Made by a program: the position numbers and the translations under genes
DNA from: Gorsachius magnificus
Taxonomy: Eukaryota; Chordata; Aves; Pelecaniformes; Ardeidae
Length of the DNA: 64,000 nt
NCBI GenBank assembly: GCA_034008185.1
Contig: CM067109.1
Location: 31,466,885-31,530,884 of the forward strand
Direction: 5' to 3'
The notes under the pieces: generated by a model
What the model saw: only the letters and a program-made list of their open reading frames with translations
Database searches by the model: none
What the model was told of the DNA's origin: nothing
Part shown: one piece after another, positions 9,601-20,080 of the stretch
Position numbering within the stretch: position 1 is the first letter of the stretch
How the letters are laid out: each line of letters begins with the position of its first letter

Positions 9601-12088
9601 TCTGAGTTCTGTGTTGCATTTTTTTCTACTGGAGATCCTTTTAGTGTCTTATGGGGTTGAATGTATGATGTAAAGGTCAAATCTGCCTGCTGTAGCATGA
9701 GAATCTTAAAGTTTTTGTATGGTGCAACAAGATGACTTCGGAGCACTGTGTCTTCAGTCATTACACAGATGAGAAACATCTATGTGGATCCTCTTTTCCT
9801 TTGAAAGCTTACATTGGTAGTGTAGCCGAGGTACTTAATATTTTTGTTTATGCCTGAGTAATCCAATAGTTCAAGCAAGGAAACACATTCATGAGGCTTT
9901 TATTTTCAGAAAGTGAAATGTAATGACAATTTTGTATTAGCAAGCTGTATTACATTTTTGACTTGCTGCCTTTTCTGAAGCTTTATAAAATGAACAAATG
10001 TTGAGAGTAAGTTGTGACTGTGTCCTGATTTAAAAGGTTAAAAAACAAGCTGTTACTGTTTTGACCTTCAGTTTCATCTCACTTGTTACAAAAATAAAAA
10101 TGATGTAATGGTTAGTCTGACAAACATTACTTCCATTTAAGAAAGAAATACTATTAGAATAGGATTCCTTTTCTTGCTTATTTTTTTTCATATGGAATGT
10201 TACATTTGTGAATAAGAGAAGTTGGTCTCTGCTCACCCTTTTCAGACTGCTTTGGCACATTTGGAGTCTCTTGGATTTGATGTTGAACAGGCTCATCCAC
10301 CAGCTACTAAAGAAACCATAGATTGTCTGCCACAGATTATCGTCACAGATGATCATGATGGTATGGAAAAATAATTATGAATCAATTTCCACAAAGTTTA
10401 TAAGAACAAATTTATCTTTCTTTAATACCATAGATGCAGTATTTAAACATGCTTACTGGTAATGCTGTTCTAAGAGCTTTTGAATCTTGAATCAGAGTGA
10501 ATGTAACTTTTTGGTCAGTTTGGAAAACTAATCTTTACTGGAATAAGTGTGATTGTATTTTGTAATCATTAGTGATTATGTATTTTAACTTCAGCTCATC
10601 TTAGATGTAAAACAAAATATAATAATGCTTTTTCTTCATCATTGGTGTAGGTCAAGAGCAGTGTTGTACTATCTGTTGCAGTGAATATATGAAAGATGAA
10701 ATCATAACAGAGCTACCCTGTCACCATTTGTTTCACAAACCTTGTGTAACTCTTTGGTTACAGAAAGTAAGTACTACAGGATTGGTGGGGCTTTTGTGGG
10801 GGGTTTTTTTGAGTATTTGTTTCTTCTGGGAAGAATGTTTTGTAACTCTTTGAAAATGTGGGATGACATACCAAGAAATAACTGGCTGTTAAGTTCATGC
10901 GTTATGGAACCAAATTCTAGTGCAAGTGAGGAAAGTAATTTGTATCTGTACTCACCTGAAGGCAATTTCTTGAATAAAGGGGGTATTTTTGTGAGGAAAA
11001 TCAAGGTCTGCTTTTAGTGAGCAGGAAGAGATGGATGAATTATAACTTGTTTTGAGAAAAGCTTTCTTTACTGTACTCATACCTTGAAGTAAAGGCGATG
11101 GCTTGGTTTTCTCTGAGAGGAGCAAAGGATCTGATCTGTCTTGCCAGAAGGTCAGGCCCATGTATGGTGACAGCTAAGATTGGCAGGAGAAATACTGGAA
11201 TGCCTCTTGATTAATTTTAAAAATTTACCTTTGAATCTACGTTGTGTTAAATTTCATTTTCATAATCTGTAATCAGTTTCCTTCCAAGTGTCTTAAAAAG
11301 GCTAGCAACATATTGAGGCTAGACTAAAAGAACTGTAAGTAATGGTATTTGGTTTTTTTTTTCCTTGCACTCTGCTTTACGCACTGTATAAGCCTGGACT
11401 TACTAGTTCTCAGTGAGCCTACAGTGTAATACATCATTTCCTCAAGAGGTACAAGAGGAATATTAATTGACTCAGACTATGGAGATCAGAACTCCTCTAG
11501 CATGGGTTGTTGGTGGGTTTATAATATCTCTTATCTTGATTGTGTTGATTGCCACATTGATATTTTTTGGTTTATATATCGTACCTTTTTTTGCTGTCAT
11601 AGTAAACTGCTCTTGCTGAAAACTAGGACAAAATACTTGCTGTTAGATTTGGGCTGTACCTAGTTTATATTTAATCCTTGCCTCAAAAAAAAAAATCCCA
11701 ACCTATAAAATCAGTTCTTTAAAAAGGACCTTGCACAGAGCCTGATGTATCTACTGTGTAACCAGCGTAAAAGCAAACCAAAGCTTTCTTTCTGAGATTG
11801 AGAGATGTGTCTTAGCTCCAGGTAGCCTAACTTTGAGACAGTGCTGTTGTGAAGACCTTAACTACTTAATAAATAATAGCCTTTGGCTTTTCAATAGAAC
11901 TGAATGCAAACTGTGGAAATAACCTGGTTGTTGTTTTTTTTTTTTTTTTTTTGTAGTCGGGAACATGCCCAGTTTGTCGTCATGTGCTTGCACCCATGCT
12001 TCCTGAAGCAGATGCTGCCACTGTTGCTTTTCTATCTGATCATGATTCCGCAACTTCTGTTCACAGTGCTGCAGGAGCTTCAAACTAG
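440..12088 (+). CDS. PJA2: Praja-2 E3 ubiquitin ligase, C-terminal part (six spliced exons; 5' end outside window)
   Basis: Joining 440-625, 2072-2257, 4477-4588, 10246-10360, 10651-10766 and 11957-12088 gives one unbroken frame of 281 residues ending in TAG. All exons have AG/GT borders and matching phases (2, 2, 0, 1, 0). Residues 1-120 are acidic and serine-rich ([15 protein letters not shown]). About 124-175 hold a leucine-rich stretch likely to be helical. Residues 205-245 form a RING-H2 finger with C-x2-C, C-x-H-x2-H-x2-C and C-x2-C spaced 14 and 10 apart, so all eight zinc ligands are present. A 36-residue tail follows. Known family biology: Praja-2 is a RING ligase that binds protein kinase A regulatory subunits and marks them for degradation. 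The multi-exon structure fits PJA2 better than PJA1, whose coding region I recall as largely uninterrupted. Assignment is by remembered similarity. Confidence 0.93.
626..2071 (+). other. PJA2: PJA2 intron between exons A and B
   Basis: A 1.4-kb intron, GTATGT to GAAG. It holds a T-rich run near 1207-1220 and an antisense open frame at 1506-1982 listed separately. No repeat family was recognised. Confidence 0.8.
1506..1982 (-). other. Unassigned 158-codon antisense ORF inside a PJA2 intron
   Basis: ATG-to-stop frame on the strand opposite PJA2. The product is Ser/Lys-rich with one hydrophobic stretch around residues 50-70 ([17 protein letters not shown]) and ends in a basic, Cys-containing tail. 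I recognise no domain. In AT-rich DNA a frame this long is uncommon but not exceptional in 64 kb read six ways. It could be chance, an exon of an antisense transcript, or an old retrocopy. Confidence 0.15.
2072..2257 (+). CDS. PJA2: PJA2 coding exon B
   Basis: The frame decides the acceptor. The AG at 2070-2071 joins exon A in phase and adds G-E-Q-T-L-L before [11 protein letters not shown] second AG at 2077-2078 would shift the frame. The donor is AG|GTATGC at 2258. The exon encodes [10 protein letters not shown], a hydrophobic HPGFFLLDG segment and [14 protein letters not shown], a stretch I remember as conserved in Praja proteins. Exons A and B are both 186 nt. Confidence 0.88.
3430..4351 (+). 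mobile_element. ERV-type LTR (solo, degenerate) with internal CR1 insertion
   Basis: GC-rich island in an AT-rich intron. It resembles an avian LTR family I remember: a TATTTAA box at 3585-3591, GA-rich sequence, several imperfect units of the form 'gaccacacaggtag / gacccatgcaggagcagg / gaccaccacactggaagagg' (3730-3890), the 'gaactgaccacaacctccatt' stretch, a TTGGCAATAAATT poly(A) site at 4101-4113, then a U5-like part ending CTGGCAGCCAACCAAGG. It lies in PJA2 sense orientation with no internal viral genes, so it is most likely a solo LTR. Both ends are approximate. It could in principle supply a poly(A) signal or promoter inside the intron. Confidence 0.7.
4113..4176 (-). mobile_element. CR1 LINE 3'-end stub nested in the LTR
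   Basis: 'tcatagaattgtagaacagccc', 'aggttggaagtgacctc' and 'atcatctggttcaacc' match the extreme 3' end of CR1 read from the minus strand. The stub begins immediately after the LTR's AATAAATT, and LTR sequence resumes with AATTAAATTAAGG. It is only 64 bp, an extreme 5' truncation. Confidence 0.75.
4477..4588 (+). CDS. PJA2: PJA2 coding exon C (putative helical segment)
   Basis: The acceptor is TTTTTCAG ending at 4476 and the donor is GAG|GTGTTA at 4589, a weak GT. It encodes [19 protein letters not shown] followed by [19 protein letters not shown]. The second half runs into exon D (TALAHLESL) as a probable amphipathic helix. Binding of kinase A regulatory subunits has been mapped to the C-terminal part of Praja-2, so this helix is a candidate contact (inference). 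Confidence 0.87.
4589..10245 (+). other. PJA2: PJA2 intron between exons C and D (5.7 kb)
   Basis: AT-rich non-coding DNA. An A/C-rich low-complexity tract lies at 5036-5096, and homopolymer runs near 5510, 5946, 7060-7087 and 8248. No LINE, LTR or extra exon was recognised; the short open frames here look like chance. Confidence 0.8.
5036..5096. repeat. A/C-rich low-complexity tract
   Basis: Irregular units of AAAACC/CAAAC type, roughly 60 bases of only A and C with few exceptions. Confidence 0.8.
10246..10360 (+). CDS. PJA2: PJA2 coding exon D
   Basis: The acceptor is CCCTTTTCAG ending at 10245 and the donor is GTATGG at 10361. It starts in phase 0 and ends one base into a codon. It encodes [15 protein letters not shown], then [19 protein letters not shown], the linker directly before the RING. 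It follows the longest intron visible (4589-10245, 5.7 kb). Confidence 0.88.
10361..10650 (+). other. PJA2: PJA2 intron between exons D and E
   Basis: A 290-bp AT-rich intron from GTATGG to GTGTAG. Nothing else seen. Confidence 0.85.
10651..10766 (+). CDS. PJA2: PJA2 coding exon E (RING-H2, first six zinc ligands)
   Basis: The acceptor is TTGGTGTAG ending at 10650 and the donor is the consensus GTAAGT at 10767. It encodes [16 protein letters not shown] then [20 protein letters not shown]. It supplies the first Cys pair, the Cys-x-His, the second His and the third-site Cys of the C3H2C3 finger. The hydrophobic residue between the first ligands (Ile) and the Trp before the last ligand pair are the positions that usually contact the E2 enzyme in this family. 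Confidence 0.93.
10767..11956 (+). other. PJA2: PJA2 intron between exons E and F
   Basis: A 1.2-kb intron from GTAAGT to TTTGTAG. It ends in a 19-T homopolymer polypyrimidine tract. No repeat was recognised. Confidence 0.85.
11957..12088 (+). CDS. PJA2: PJA2 last coding exon F (final RING ligands and C-terminal tail, stop TAG)
   Basis: The acceptor is preceded by a 19-base T run (11934-11952) and TAG at 11954-11956. It encodes SGTCPVCR, the last two zinc ligands, then a tail of about 36 residues containing [15 protein letters not shown] and ending in AGASN. The stop is TAG at 12086-12088. The tail is rich in Ala, Ser and Asp with no recognisable domain. Confidence 0.92.
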   Translation, partial: SGTCPVCRHVLAPMLPEADAATVAFLSDHDSATSVHSAAGASN

Positions 12089-13500
12089 GGTCTGAAATTA
12101 AGTCTTTGTCACCAAAATAAAAATGTAAATTTTACCTGTTTAATTACAATGTGAAAACAACTATGTATAAAATAATATATGTAAAATACTATATTATATA
12201 TTTTGGTTTAGAAAGAGGGTGCAAGACTTTCTAAACTCTTTAGGTTTACAATAGTAGTTTAAACTCTAAAACTGTAAGTTGGAAGAATGTGCAGCTTTTT
12301 TTTAGTAGAATGTTGCTGGTAACTGTAATGTCTAAAGCTTGTATTATTATAAGTTTTTCCAAAATTATAATTAATGTGGCACTTTGTTCAAGTTTTTGCA
12401 GCTGCAGTGCAGTTGCAGCTTATTAAAGTTATAATCCGTTTTACATTATATAACTGAACTATTTGTTTCTGTCAGAGTGCCACTGAGTGACTTTGTAATT
12501 GATCTCTCATATTTGCATCAAATGTGAAGACGTTCCGTGACGCCAGCAGTGGTAAAAATTTATTTCACTGGAAGCAAATTGTATAATAGACAATATTTCT
12601 TACCAGTTTATTCCATAATAAACTTTTTTCCTAATGTCAGAAGTGCTATTAAACTGTTGATGTCTTTTATTTATATATTTATATATAAAAAAATGCTACC
12701 ACCATTTTTAAGCATGTGTCCTGAATAAGTATATGAACTATGGAACTTCGACTTTTGAAGTTACAAGTTTCTAAGAAGTTGCATCTATAAGAGCTGGGCA
12801 ACTGGTTCCTTCAATTTGTATTTAAATTCCTTTCTTCTAATTAGGTCTCCTGCTCTCTCCCTTTTTAAGATGTATTTATTTTTATATATATCAGGGCTGG
12901 GGTTGCTTTCTGATGCAGATACGGTTAAAATATTTTGGGGTCATGGAGTCTTAAGTCTGAAAAAGGTAGTAGAAACTTCATACACTTAATTGAAAAATAC
13001 ATTTGAATATTTGGCTATTAGGATAACTGTAAAGTTGTTTCAGAAATTTAAAAATTAATGTTTCTGGTATTTGCACTGGTTACAGTGGGTTTTGAAAGAC
13101 AAAAGACTGATCTCTAAAATTTATTTCTATAAATAATGCTCCAGTGTATGCAAAAACTTTAAGGGCCATGGAGTTAATCATTACAGGACAGAAAGATAAT
13201 ATTTGGATGTGCATATGTGTATGAATGGCTGCACTAAAAAAACTTTCTGTGGCAATTGGATAGGCACACAATTCCTAAAATGTTGGTGCATGGGAATAAT
13301 GGACTATGGGTCTAATCAAACCCTCTTAAAACAGTTACAGATTTTTCCAGTAACTTTGACATTAAACTGAATTAAGCTCTTGGAGAAGTGATCGATAAAA
13401 AATTAATAATCTTATAGTAGCTCTCTGGCCACTCAGTTATGATTATGGCTGCTATAACAGTGTCTCATTTCTTTATGAATATTAATATATTCTTTTATTA
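12089..13500 (+). other. PJA2: Probable PJA2 3' UTR (end uncertain)
   Basis: AU-rich DNA directly after the stop. Candidate poly(A) signals are AATAAA at 12116-12121 and 12617-12622, and ATTAAA at 12422-12427 and 12648-12653. Several ATTTA motifs lie at about 12665-12690 and 12870-12890, as in AU-rich mRNA-destabilising elements. Which signal is used cannot be read from the sequence; the 3' end could be within 60 bases of the stop or more than 1 kb away. Confidence 0.55.
12116..12121 (+). terminator. Candidate proximal poly(A) signal AATAAA
   Basis: Canonical AATAAA 28 bases after the PJA2 stop codon. Its use would give a very short 3' UTR. Further signals lie downstream at 12422, 12617 and 12648. 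Confidence 0.4.
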
Positions 13501-15435
13501 GCAGTAGAAGATAATAATATCCATGTTTGAGGGACATACTGAATTGTGTGCCGTACTCTGCAGTGTAACATCTGGACTGAAGCAGAACAAAGAATTGGTG
13601 GCAGTTGTCATGGGTCTGCTCCTGAGGTTTTCAAGTATGTAATTCCAAAATGTGAGGTACAAGGAAGCCAAAACAATAGGATACTGGTGAGAAGTGGCAG
13701 ATGTGTAGTTCCTTGCCAGCTATTTTTCTCTTAAGACTTTTTATTCACTGAAGTAGGCATCAGGAGGATTTGGGGAAACATGACAAGGAACAGGTACTTC
13801 AGACATGCTCACTGGCAGAATTTGTACTAATCCAACAAGCATCTGTTACAAACTCAAGTAGTTGGTCTATGGCTACCAACTATCCCAGATGACAAAATAG
13901 TAATACAACCTTTGAAGCTCATCTAAGGTGTGTATGGGAGGGTGTAGGTTTAAGAGAAAGTGGAAATGAAGACATTTGTATTGTGTGCTTAGTAGTATCA
14001 AACTTGTTCTTTGTTAGGGTCTTTTGTTTTTCACTAGCTCCCCCTGCAGCAAATTTTCAGATATTTTAACCAGCCTGTACTTTGTTTCTCTCTGGTATGG
14101 CACAAAAGGTTGGCCTTGATATAATCTCTTAAGCAGTGTTTCATAAAGAGAATTACTTTAACTTCTGTGGCAAGATTTGGAAATCCTCTTGCTAGAAGCT
14201 TTTGATTCCAGACTTAACCACCAATGTCAAGAGCTAAGCTAGAAGCTTTTTCCCTTCCTTCATTTAACTGTTGCTGGCCTCAGAGTTGAATTCTTTCTAT
14301 TTCTAAACAGCTGTCTAAAAGAAGAGTGTTCGTGTTCTCTTTTTTCTTTAACTTGAATGCAGAGGTCTTATTTGCAGATCTTTCCTGGCTCCTCATATGG
14401 GGAAACAGCAGATGAAAGGTCTTTTTAACAAGGTGTCTGAAAAAGCTTATGCTAGGGTCATACTCAGAAGGTTATGAGTAGAGGTGTTTTGACACAAAAT
14501 AGGAAGTAAAAAAAATCCAAACGTTTGGATCATGACAAATGTTTGTTGTGATTATTTCATTTTTTTGGTAAATGGAGTCACAATAGATTCTGAGTTCCTG
14601 CTTCAAACGTAAAATTGTTTCGTTAACATGGGCCTAGTTCTTGAAAAGGCCCTGCAAAGTATAATGTTTTCCTAGAATAATAAGAATTAACTTTCTTTTT
14701 GCTCCAAGAGAACTTTCAAGTAAAAGACTTTTAGCTGCAAAGAAGAATTTTTTTTTCCACCCCCCGTGTTAGGTAAAACGAAGCATTCCACAAGAATGAG
14801 AAAGCAAATGTGTAAAATAAGCTTGCATTTGTTAGTTGTTCATGCTGTCTATATATGTGCTAGTCCACTGGAAGCATCTAACAACTATGTGATGTAAACT
14901 GAATTAATTTTAATATTTCCATAAAACATTTCATTCAAAAATTAAAATGCTTTTTTTGGCTTTAAAAAACCCAACAATGGGGCGTTTTTATGTTTTGTTT
15001 CCTCCTATCAAATTTTGGCAGGTTTTGAAAAGATAAATTACCTTTTTTGGCTATGAGACACACAGGTAACAGATTTTTCTTAAATAGCCATAACAAAAGC
15101 AATAAATGTATTGTGCAAAGAACCTTCCTTCAAGTCAAATGGGAAGTTTCCGTAGTTCTTGTGCCCATCTGTGTCATAGGATTTTGGTTAAGGTTACTGG
15201 GAAGCTGATAACAGTCACAGCTCTGCAGACACCTTCCTTGTTATACAACGCAAAAGGCTCCTGTTTCATTCCAAGTTTCCTTATGCTGTGCTTGATTGAA
15301 CACCTGAGGAAAACCAACCTGTTTGCTTTTTTTAATTGATATAGAAGAGTTGCAAAATGCAATTATTCTTTATCTCTACAAAAATAATTCCTTACAAGCC
15401 ATATAAGCTGTTTATATTTTCTGTGAGAAGTGTTG
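13501..15435. other. Intergenic or distal 3' UTR DNA
   Basis: AT-rich, with an AATAAA at 15101-15106. No repeat, ORF or RNA gene that I can support. Confidence 0.6.
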
Positions 15436-16026
15436 GAATCATAGAATGGTTTGGGTTGTAAAAGACCTTCAACGATCATCTAGTCCAACCCCCCTGCTAT
15501 GGGCAAGGACACCTTCCACTAGACCAGGCTGCTTAAAGCCCTGCCCAACTTGACTTGAACGCTTCCAGGGAGGGGGCATCCACAACTTCTCTGGGCAACT
15601 TGTTCAGGGTCCTACCAGTCTCACAGTAAAAAAATTCTTCCTGATGTCTAATCTAGATCTACTCTCTTTCAGTTTAAACCCATCACCCCTCATCCTATCA
15701 CTACACTACCTGATAAAGAGTCCTTCCCCATCTTTCCTGTAGGCATCCTTCAGGTGCTGTAAGGTCTCCCTAGAGCCTTTACTTCTCTAGGCTGAATAAC
15801 TGCAACTCTCTCAGCCTGGACTCATAGGGGAGGTGTTCCAACCCCCTGATCATCTTTGTGGCTCTCCTCTGGACCTGCTCGAGCAGGTCCATGTCCTTCT
15901 TATATTGGGGACCCCAGACCTGGACACAGGACTCCAGGTGGGCATCTCATGAGAGTGGTGTAGAGGGGAGACTCACTTCAACCTTCTGGCCACACTTCTT
16001 TTGATGCAGCCCAGGATATGGTTGGC
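15436..16026 (-). mobile_element. CR1 LINE, 3' fragment (about 590 bp)
   Basis: It begins on the + strand with 'aatcatagaatggtttgggttg', the reversed CR1 3' end, followed by 'atcatctagtccaaccccc', 'ctgaataactgcaactctctcagcctg' and 'tggggaccccagacctggacacagg', typical of the ORF2 C-terminus read backwards. Many substitutions and small gaps break the frame, so it is an old copy. It is 5'-truncated at 16026, where it meets an LTR fragment directly. Confidence 0.9.
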
Positions 16027-16280
16027 TCAGGACAGGCTGGGCATCGGTCGGTGGGTGGTGAGCAATTGCATCGTGCATCATTTGTTTTGTATATTCTGTA
16101 CATTCTCTTACCATTCTCATTATTGCTATTATTATTATTTCCTCTTATTAAACTGTCTCTATCTCAGCCCACGGCTCTAACCTTTTTTTTTTTTCTTCCT
16201 GATTCTCTCCCCCATCCCACTGAGGGAGGGGGGAGTGAGCGAGCGGCTGCGTGGTGCTGAGTTGCCAGCCAGGTTAAACG
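16023..16280 (+). mobile_element. LTR fragment (R/U5 part) fused to the CR1 copy
   Basis: 'ctcaggacaggctgggcatcgg', 'gtgggtggtgagcaattgcat', an ATT-rich stretch, 'attaaactgtctctatctcagcccacgg', 'gattctctcccccatcccactgaggg' and 'gttgccagccaggttaaac' match the 3' half of the LTR at 38256-38877. The U3 part is missing, and the element joins the CR1 directly at 'ggttggctcagg'. The 3' terminus after GGTTAAAC is eroded. Confidence 0.85.
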
Positions 16281-19200
16281 TAAAGGCAAATGTAATGAGG
16301 TTTTGTTGAACACTGAGAGTATTATAAAGAAAGCCTTCTTTAAACTGAGGCTTGATTGACTGTGGAGGGGACATCAATTAGTGAACTGTAGAACAGCTAG
16401 CAAATACTGCTGGGTAAGGCTCCTTGTCCTATGCCATACAGGAGACAAATGGGCTGACAATCATCTCTGTGTAGCCTTTAGACATATGAACCTATTACCA
16501 AAGGTTAAACCAGTGTTCAAGAGTCCTGAAGTGCCCCTGACTGTTGCCACCTTCTCATCGAAGTCCTGTCCAAACTGACCAAAACAAAATTTGGTACTTG
16601 TCAGAACCAAGGGAGTACAAGTATTCAACATGAGCTCATGTCACATTCTTCAGATACAGTGTAATAAAAAAGAGGTCTCCTCCTTGGGTTTGAAAGCAAA
16701 ATCTGTCAGATTATTTTAGGTGGAGAGGGAGGAGGATATTTTCCTGAGAAAATGATATACTTGGTATGGATGTAATTTCCATACACATGCCCAAAATATA
16801 TTTCCAGATGCATTGTCTTTTGCTTTGAACTCACAGTGACATCAATCCTGAGAAGGCCCATTGTGTTTTAGTGAATTTAAGACTATTGCCGTAAGTGACA
16901 CATTTTGAAGCAGCAACGTCAGGGTTACACTTATTCTTTCATAAAACAAATGTATGCAGCTGTAGGAATCCTGCTCCGCATTGTTCTTTTGATAGGGCAG
17001 ACTCTCCGTGGTGACGGAGTAACTTTGTGAGCACATCTGAATTGATACTGTGAATTTAGTGCTTGTTGCTATAGGTATCCTGTTCTGAAAAATGTCAAAG
17101 ATGGAAAAAGAAAAATAAAACTAGCTCAGTAATTTGAGTTTTATTTTGTCTGTATGTTTTTAGAATCCATGGTCTTTCCCCTGTATTTTGTGTTGCTGAG
17201 TGCTTTAGGATATTCACTACGGAAAACAGAAAAGAAAATACATTCATCATGTGCAGTCCTTTAGTCAGTGCGGTGCACAGACAACTAAGATGCGTAAATA
17301 TTTAGGCAAGAGAAGGAGTATCACTATGTGGAGAATAAGCTTTTGTTCTTTATAGGCTAATAAGCAAAATCTATATTTATGGATCTTTGTTGTCTTAAAA
17401 TTCCACATAATTGTGATTTTTCTTCAGTGTTAAGTGTCTCCATAGATAGACAATTACCTTGCTCTGAGCTATAAATCATAAATAATGATAGGCAAAACAG
17501 CTAATGATGGTTATTAATGAATAAGTATGAGGGTTTAATGATGTCTTCGGGCCAAAATGTAAAGGGCATAATTTTCATTTATACCAGAGTCACTTTGCCC
17601 TCCTGAGGCAGAGGAAAAGGTTTTCAAGAAGAAGTAAAGGAGAAGTAGGTAACAAAAAGGCAGAGTAGTGTAAACAGGATTATAGCCCCATGTTTCTTCA
17701 ACAGTCTTTAAACCACAGTAAAAACAAGCCCTTATTTCAGTTGTGAAGCACAATTTTTTTCAGCTTGCCAGACAGGAGCCTTTGAAAAGGCCTCTAGGAA
17801 GTCAATTAAAAACAATTATTGTGGGAAGGATTATATTTTTCAAGTCAGGTTAGGTATTTTATGTTGGATTTTCTCATTGAAAAGAGGCGAGGGCTACAAA
17901 TTTAGTGTTGTAACAGTGGTGGTACTGATTAGTAAGATCTAGGACCTGGTGGTTGTTTGATAGCCTTGTGATAGGAAAAACTGCTGAAATAAAAACTGTA
18001 AGTTGAAATATTTCTTTATTGTGTATTGAGTACTGTGACCTGCTAATGTGGAAGATCACCTCTGTTGATGGGTAGAAGAGCTTCCTTGTGTATTTGTGGA
18101 ATTCCCTCTTCTTACTGAAACCAGAAATACACAAAATGCTGCTTTAATGCTGCAGTAGGAGGATGTCAGCAGCAGAAACACTGACACGGATTTGAAAAGG
18201 CTGTTTACACATTCCAGCCAGTTTGGTACTAGCTGAATCCTATATTAAGGTGGTAACTTCCAATTTGCTAGTCAAGGAGGCTGTTCTTGCTAGCAACACT
18301 GTAAATAGTCTCCTCTTAAGCTATTGTAGTGGAGCATTGGAGCCTGTATAGAATCAGGTTTATATATACGTGTGTGTGTGTGTGTGTGTGTCTTTATCTT
18401 CTTTACTGTTTTACACACCTGAATCACAAGCCATGTAAGAAAGGAGAAACTTTTGCTCTAAAGATAAAGAAAGGGGTCTTAGTCCTCATTTACATGAAGC
18501 TACGTTGGTCCTTGAGACCATCAGACCTTTATTCTGACAGTATGAAAGATAACTAACCAGACCACTCAAAGCAAGTATAAAATCACGCACAAAAATAGCA
18601 GAGCCTAAGAGGTTGCTACTGAACAGTGAGCATTTGGGGCATGAATGAATAGCATCATTTAAACAGAAAAGTGATGCAGAAGAACAGGCGATCTTCAGCA
18701 GTGTTTGCTAGTGGTGTGATGACCACAGTCCACCTTCAGTTCTCTTCCTTCCTGTGAGACAAGTATCTTGCTTGGAGCTTTTTTAACAAGTTTCAAATTC
18801 ACTGTTTTTTTTAACTTTTGGTGAAGAAATGCCCTTTGGGTCCTTTCACTTCCTGCAATTGTCTTCTGAAAGTGGACAGTGAGAAGAGGAGAAATGGGAG
18901 CAGAGAACACTCTGTTTTCAGTGAACCTGAACAACCTACCTTACCAACCAAGACATAATCCAGTGGTGAAAGAGGGGGGAAGAAGTCAAAAGAGGATTGT
19001 GGGGCCCAATCATGCTTTTGGCAGCCCTGTCCCACAGCAGAAAGCATGCAAACTCCCCAGGCACTGCTGCCCGGCCCACAGCACTCTCCTAATTCTTCAG
19101 GAACAGTGGAGCCAGATCACTACAACACATTCAAAACTCTCTGGGTCTAAATCTGAGTCATGAGAGAGTTTTCTTTCTGGCTGAGAGGAATAACTTCTGT

Positions 19201-20080
19201 GTATTTGGTGTCAGGAACAGAGAAAGGATGCCTATGTGCCCTGTGGGATGTTAAATATATTCCAGTACTGTGTTCATGAGCCCATCACCTGCAGAAGGGT
19301 CTCTATTTTGAAATATCACAGCTCCTTCGGGCTGTTTTACTGCATACTCTCCTACTCGGAATCGGTTAGCGTATCTAATCAAAAGAAAGAAGCATAATTT
19401 CATTTGTTGAAAAACTATTTCCTGTTCTGTTACTGAAAATGGTTTGATGAATGACCGTAAACACAGGCATATTATTACTAATATAGTCTGTGCATGTTAG
19501 TGGGAAAATGTCTGAAGATAATGTTTTCTCCTTCCATATGTTACAGAGTGTGCATAATTCAAGCACAGAGCATCAAGAGTAACTTCTGGATGTTTCATTT
19601 TCAGAATTAACACGTTCAAGCAGTAACATATTTCTGAACAACTATAAATTATGTTGTCTAGCTTTTAGGGTTTGTACTTGGGATGCTAGTATCTTTAGCA
19701 AGTGTTCATCTTCTTTGTTATGCATGGCGTCATACATCTGAGGCAGATGACTATATTCTTTCCTATTCACCTGCATTTTGAAGTTATCATCAAAGTAGTG
19801 CAATCAGTTAACTTGCATTAACATTCTGGTTGCCTTGTTATGCTGCAGTTTGGAGCACACTGGAGAGTGCTAGCTAGTCCCAACTCCTCTGGAGTAACAG
19901 AAGAACAGATGCATTCAGGGAACATACTGCAATGCAGGGTAGAAGCTCGTCAAAAATATTTTAGACATTATTTCCTAAAGGAAAAAAAGGGGGCTATGTC
20001 AGTGCTGTTCATTCCCAGGTTTCCATAGTTTTTGCTGCGTAATTTCAGCACTCACTGGATAATCATCTGAATACTAAGAG
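16281..20080. other. Intergenic DNA
   Basis: AT-rich, with a TG dinucleotide repeat at 18370-18391. No gene or named repeat was recognised. Short open frames such as 18879-19163 (+) show no family features. Confidence 0.6.
18370..18391. repeat. (TG)n microsatellite
   Basis: About eleven uninterrupted TG units following TATATATAC. Confidence 0.95.
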
